From positions 1,337,180 through 1,401,179 of the forward strand of contig NC_046358.1 in NCBI RefSeq assembly GCF_004027225.2: DNA of 64,000 nucleotides, in the 5' to 3' direction. Position numbers and translations under genes: made by a program. Under the pieces are notes generated by a model. It ran no database searches, was not told the origin of the DNA, and saw nothing but the letters and a program-made list of their open reading frames with translations. The number at the start of each line of letters is the position of its first letter. Position 1 is the stretch's first letter. The DNA comes from Strigops habroptila (taxonomy: Eukaryota > Chordata > Aves > Psittaciformes > Psittacidae). Of the stretch, positions 60,373-64,000 are shown piece after piece.

Positions 60373-63300
60373 TTATTTCTTCTTGGGGAAGAAGCTGAAG
60401 CGTTTCTCCTTGTCCCTGCGGGGCAGGGGGGCCGCGGAGGGGGCCGTGGCGGGGGGCAGGCTCTGCGCCTTGCCCCGCCAGCCCTGGCACTCGCCGATGG
60501 CCGCGCTCAGCCCCTGCAGCCAGGCCTGCAGCTCCTCCTGGGGACACGGGCACCGGGTTAACGGGGGCTGCCCTGGACCTCCAGCACCTTCCCGGGTGCC
60601 GCCGGCTGCCCCACATCTCCCACAGCCACCCCATGGCCCATGGGTACCATCAGTTCCACACCATGTCCCTGTGGCACCTATTGCCACACCATAGCCCATG
60701 GGTACCACCAGCCACCCCATGTCCTCCCAAGCATCACCAGCCCCATACCATGTCCTGATGGCACCCCCAGCCACCCCATGGCCCCCCAGGCATCACCAGT
60801 TCCCCACTGTGTTCTTATGGCACCTCTGGCCAGCCCATGGGTACCAGCAGCCCCCCACCATGGCCCCCCTCTCTACTCTGTAGCCCCACAAGCAGTGCCA
60901 GCCACTGGGCACTGTTGACTGCTACTGGGCACTACAGGCCACCCTGTCCCCTTGGGTCACCACTGGTGTCACCTGTGTCCCATCAGCCACCCTCTGTCCC
61001 CATGGACATCTCTGGCCAGCCCCATATCCCCTGAGCATCATCAGACACCCTCTGTCCCCCTCGCCACGGCTCCATCCCCCCTGTGTCCCCCTGGGCACCA
61101 TTGGTCCCCTCTACCCCCTGGGCACCTCCAGACCCCTCTATGTCCCCCTGGACATCCCTCACCTCATCCTTGCCATGGAAGAGCCACTCGCTGCCATTGC
61201 TGAGCCTGGGGACAGAGTACAGTGAGGCAGGTGCTGTGTGTGCCAACCCACCCCACATCACCCCACACCACCCCACACCACACGGGGGCTGTACCTGAGC
61301 TTGAAGACGTGCTTCTTCTTCTTGTAGCCAGCGGCCACCTCGCAGGAGGCGTCCTGCAGCCCCAAAGGCTCCTCCCCATGGCAGGGCAGCCCCAGAGCCC
61401 GGCTCTTGGCGTCCTTGAAGAAGGCGAGCTGGCCTCCCCGCAGCACGCAGTACCGCGTGCTCCACGACCTGCACCACACCGCTCCATCACCATCAGCACC
61501 ATCACCACCACCATCACCACCACCATCGCCATTGCCATCATCACCACCATCACCATGATAGGATCATAGAACAGTTAGGGTTGGAAAGGAGCTTAAGATC
61601 ATCTAAGATCATCTAGTTCCATCATCACCACCATCGCCTTCATCCCCATCGCCACCACCACCATCGCATCATCACCACCATCACCATGATAGGATCATAG
61701 AACAGTTAGGGTTGGAAAGGACCTTAAGGTCATCTAGTTTCATCATCACCATCATCACCATCATCATCACCATCACCACCATCGCCATTACCACCATCGC
61801 CATCATCACCATTGCCATCATCAGCACCATCACCATCATAGAACCATAGAACCATAGAATAGTTAGGGTTGGAAAGGACCTTGAGATCATCTAGTTCCAT
61901 CAACACCACCATCACCATCACCACCACCACCGCTCCTACCGGTTGGACGCCCGCTTGGTGGCTGCCTCCAGGTCGTGCTTGCGGCCGAGGTATCCCTCCA
62001 GCTGGATGTTGCTGGCGCGGGCCGGGAGCGTCGCCGGCTCCTCCAGCTCATCCCGCCGCGGCGATGCCGGCTCCTCATCACCCACCAGGCACGTCAGCTG
62101 CCGCCAAGCAACAGCCCGTCACCACCAACAGGCACAGCCCCAGGGGCTGTCCCCTCCCCTGGTGGCACCTCACACAGTGGTCCTTGTCCCCGCGGTGGTG
62201 GGTGCCAGGTATTGTTGATGGTGACCCCACCAGCTCCAGTGCAGGGGTGGTGGTGGGTACTGGGAGGACACCAGTGACACGGGACATGGTGGAGCCATGG
62301 GAGAAGGAGCACCATGGGGACACCCCTGGGCTCAGTGTGGTGAGAGGGACCCCAGATCTGGGGTAATGGGGTTGAGACACGGCCCTGGGAGCCACCACGG
62401 TGTTGTCCCTTACCAAGGGGGCTTGGGGACAGCAGGGGATGGATGTGGCCAGTTGGGGGCTGTGGTGACCAGTGAATGGGGTCCCAGTCCAGGGCAGGCA
62501 CTGGGTGCCACAGGAAGGGCTTGGTGATGCCAGGGTGCCCGTCCTGTCATGCATCCATGGGTGGGCATGTGTCTGCTGGCACCACAGTGTCCTACAGTGT
62601 GTCCTGACAAGAGGAATGGGAGCAGGGACATGTCCCTGCAGCCAGGAGGTGGCCGTGTCCCCAGGCAGGCAGGGAAGGGTTATGTCCCCAAGCAGGTGGA
62701 AATGGCCATGTCCCCAAGCAGGCAGAGGGGACCCTGTCCCCAAGGAGCCAGAGCATGCCTGTGTCCCCAAGCAGGCAGGGGAAGCAGAAGAGGTTCCTGT
62801 CCCCAAGCAGGCAGAGCAACCCAAAGCAATGCTGTCCCCAAGCAGGCAGGAGGAGCAGAAGATGCCCGTGTCCCCAGGCAGGCAGAGCAGGCAGGAGTGG
62901 AGGGGGTGGCAGCAAGCACAAGGTGGTTGGCACATGGGGGTGACAGTGCCTGAGGGTGGCAATGCCCTGTGGGGTGATGATTCCATGTGAAATAGTGATG
63001 CCCTACAGGTTGTTGATGCCTTGTAGGGTGACAATGTCCCACGGGGTGACCATGCCCCATAGAGTGATGATATCTCTTGGTGTGGTGTTGCCTCATAGGG
63101 TGACATCCCAATGGAGTGACCATGCCCCATACAGTGATGATGCTCCTTGGGGTGATGATGCCCCTTAGTGTGATGATGCCTCACAGGGTGACATCCCCAT
63201 GGGGTGATGATGCCCAAGGAGAGCCAACACCCCAGTGCCACATGCCATGATGTGAGCCAGAAGCTCCATTGCTGTGTGTCCATGGGCAGCTTTGCCTGTT

Positions 63301-63781
63301 GTCCCCTCCATGCTGGGGCAGAGCCAGATGCCACAGGCCCATGTGGTGGCCCCATGGGTCTCTCCAGGGATGCGCACAGCCCCTCCAACAGCAGAGGATG
63401 GTGGCCAGGATCTGCCCATCCCATACACATAACCCAGCTCTGCCCAGAGCCACCCATGGGTGCCAGCCTCCCATGGCCTGGTCCTGAGGAGCAGGACCCC
63501 AGGAATGAGGGGAAGGGAAGGGGGCCTTTTTGGGGTGATTTAGCATTTATTGAACTCAAGGCAAGGAACAAGGTGAGGACAAGGGGGGTGCAGGAGCCAT
63601 CGGCACAACACGGTGATGGGTTTGCCAGGAGATGATGGGACATGCAGGGAGACCTTTCCATGCTGCCGGGGAAGGAGGAAGCTAAAGGTGAGAACTGACC
63701 AGCTCTGGTCCATCGGTGGTGGGTGCAGACGTGTCCTGTGTGCTCGTGCCCTTCCTCTTCTCCTCATCCTCCTCCTCAGAC
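60373..63781 (-). CDS. SPTB: Beta-spectrin C-terminus with PH domain (5' exons off window)
   Basis: Membrane-skeleton actin crosslinker; this is the 3' end of the gene. Exons in transcript order: 63700-63781, 61940-62097, 61295-61468, 61163-61205, 60373-60537, with continuous phases. The first encodes an acidic SEEEDEEKRKGTST linker. The next four encode the PH domain of the long isoform: LEGYLGRKHDLEAATKRASN, RYCVLRGGQLAFFKDAKS, AAGYKKKKHVFKLR, LSNGSEWLFHGKDE. The C-terminus is RRDKEKRFSFFPKKK, matching human SPTB rather than SPTBN1. The intron 62098-63699 holds two minisatellites and no further exon that I can see. The spectrin repeats lie beyond 64,000. Confidence 0.94.
60640..61155. repeat. 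Degenerate minisatellite, SPTB intron
   Basis: Loose repeats of CACCCCATGGGTACCA, GGCACCACCAGCC and CCACCCTCTGTCCCC in the intron between the last two SPTB exons. Confidence 0.75.
61478..61935 (-). repeat. (CCATCA)n array with three embedded CR1 tips
   Basis: CACCACCATCACCATCATC-type simple repeat interrupted at about 61556-61618, 61687-61742 and 61838-61900. Each interruption is the same minus-orientation CR1 terminus (ATCATAGAACAGTTAGGGTT, GGAAAGGACCTTAAG, TCATCTAGTTCCATCA). It fills the SPTB intron between 61468 and 61940. Confidence 0.9.
62640..62905. repeat. Minisatellite, TCCCCAAGCAGGCAGG units, SPTB intron
   Basis: About ten units (GTGTCCCCAAGCAGGCAGGG and variants) spaced 25-40 bp. 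Confidence 0.88.
62940..63215. repeat. Minisatellite, GTGATGATGCCCC units, SPTB intron
   Basis: About a dozen units of roughly 21 bp such as GGGGTGATGATGCCCCTTAG and TAGGGTGACATCCCC. Confidence 0.85.
63546..63551 (-). terminator. SPTB proximal polyadenylation signal AATAAA
   Basis: TTTATT on the plus strand (CAATAAATGC on the gene strand), 131 nt past the intron-retained stop at 63682-63684. It fits the 3' end of the short beta-spectrin isoform. Confidence 0.65.
63682..63781 (-). CDS. SPTB: SPTB alternative terminal exon (short isoform)
   Basis: Reading through the donor GTCAGT at 63699 adds V-S-S-H-L and a stop at 63682-63684, followed by AATAAA. This gives a beta-spectrin lacking the PH domain, with an acidic Ser/Thr-rich tail. 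Human erythroid beta-I sigma-1 spectrin is made the same way, by not using the donor that leads to the PH exons. Confidence 0.75.
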
Positions 63782-63799
63782 CTGCAGCAGGGAGGAAGG

Positions 63800-63922
63800 G
63801 TTCAAGGCCAGGTTGGACACAGGGGCTTGGAGCAACCTGCTCGAGTGGAAGGTGTCCCTGCCCACGGCTCTAGATGGGCTTTAAGGTCACTTCCAACCCA
63901 AACCATTCCATGACTCTGTATC
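63800..63922 (+). mobile_element. CR1 3' tip
   Basis: From GTTCAAGGCCAGGTTGGACA to CCATGACTCTGTA, about 20 bp upstream of the SPTB exon at 63781 on the gene strand. The remaining bases to 64000 show nothing recognisable. Confidence 0.88.
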
Positions 63923-64000
63923 CAGGACTGGCTGCTCTCCTGCCCCTCCATGGGATGAAAGCTTTGGAATGGTGGGACTCAACCTTCACCTTTCCTCTTT

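Noticed and set aside
62078-63661. 527-codon minus-strand open frame
   Set aside because: It spans an SPTB intron with two minisatellites and overlaps the true exon 61940-62097 in another frame. It shows no domain and consists of repeat-derived residues.

Overview
The window is vertebrate nuclear DNA, and almost certainly from a bird. Genes are split into many short GT-AG exons. The most abundant interspersed repeat is the 3' end of CR1 retroposons (about 25 copies, ending in a degenerate ATTCTATG tail). The sequence is GC-rich and packed with minisatellites, as expected of an avian microchromosome or a GC-rich chromosome arm. There are no prokaryotic operons, CRISPR arrays or phage genes. 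Gene names rest on recalled similarity to the human proteins. Exon ends were set by hand from splice sites and checked for reading phase from exon to exon.

Layout: (1) 1-11,622, minus strand: FNBP4 (two WW domains, polyproline tract), 14 exons, with the 3' end off the left edge. (2) 11,623-13,380: FNBP4 CpG-rich promoter with two TGACGTCA sites, then a 1.5-kb CTATAG-type minisatellite. (3) 13,380-46,838, minus strand: a complete NUP160 gene, 35 coding exons and about 1,395 codons, with introns full of CR1. (4) 46,839-48,660: a gene-free interval with a CTCF-like site, two G-rich or tandem arrays and a CpG island. (5) 51,148-58,830, plus strand: PLEKHG3 (DH-PH RhoGEF), 17 coding exons, nearly every long intron holding its own minisatellite. 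(6) 59,590-64,000, minus strand: the 3' end of SPTB (erythroid beta-spectrin), with the PH-domain exons and an alternative upstream end matching the short isoform.

NUP160-FNBP4 is a human 11p11.2 neighbour pair, and PLEKHG3-SPTB (tail to tail) is a human 14q23 neighbour pair. The window therefore joins two blocks that are separate in human, and the join falls in the minisatellite-rich interval at 46.9-48.4 kb. Repeat content changes at the same point: CR1-rich to the left, minisatellite-rich to the right.

The four genes do not form a pathway: a nuclear-pore Y-complex scaffold, a formin-binding WW protein, a Rho GEF and a membrane-skeleton protein. I found no new multi-gene system. The most notable signals are the synteny junction, a heptad-encoding minisatellite inside PLEKHG3, a predicted 8-nt microexon, the dual SPTB 3' ends, inverted CR1 pairs around NUP160 exons, and the density of distinct minisatellite families.
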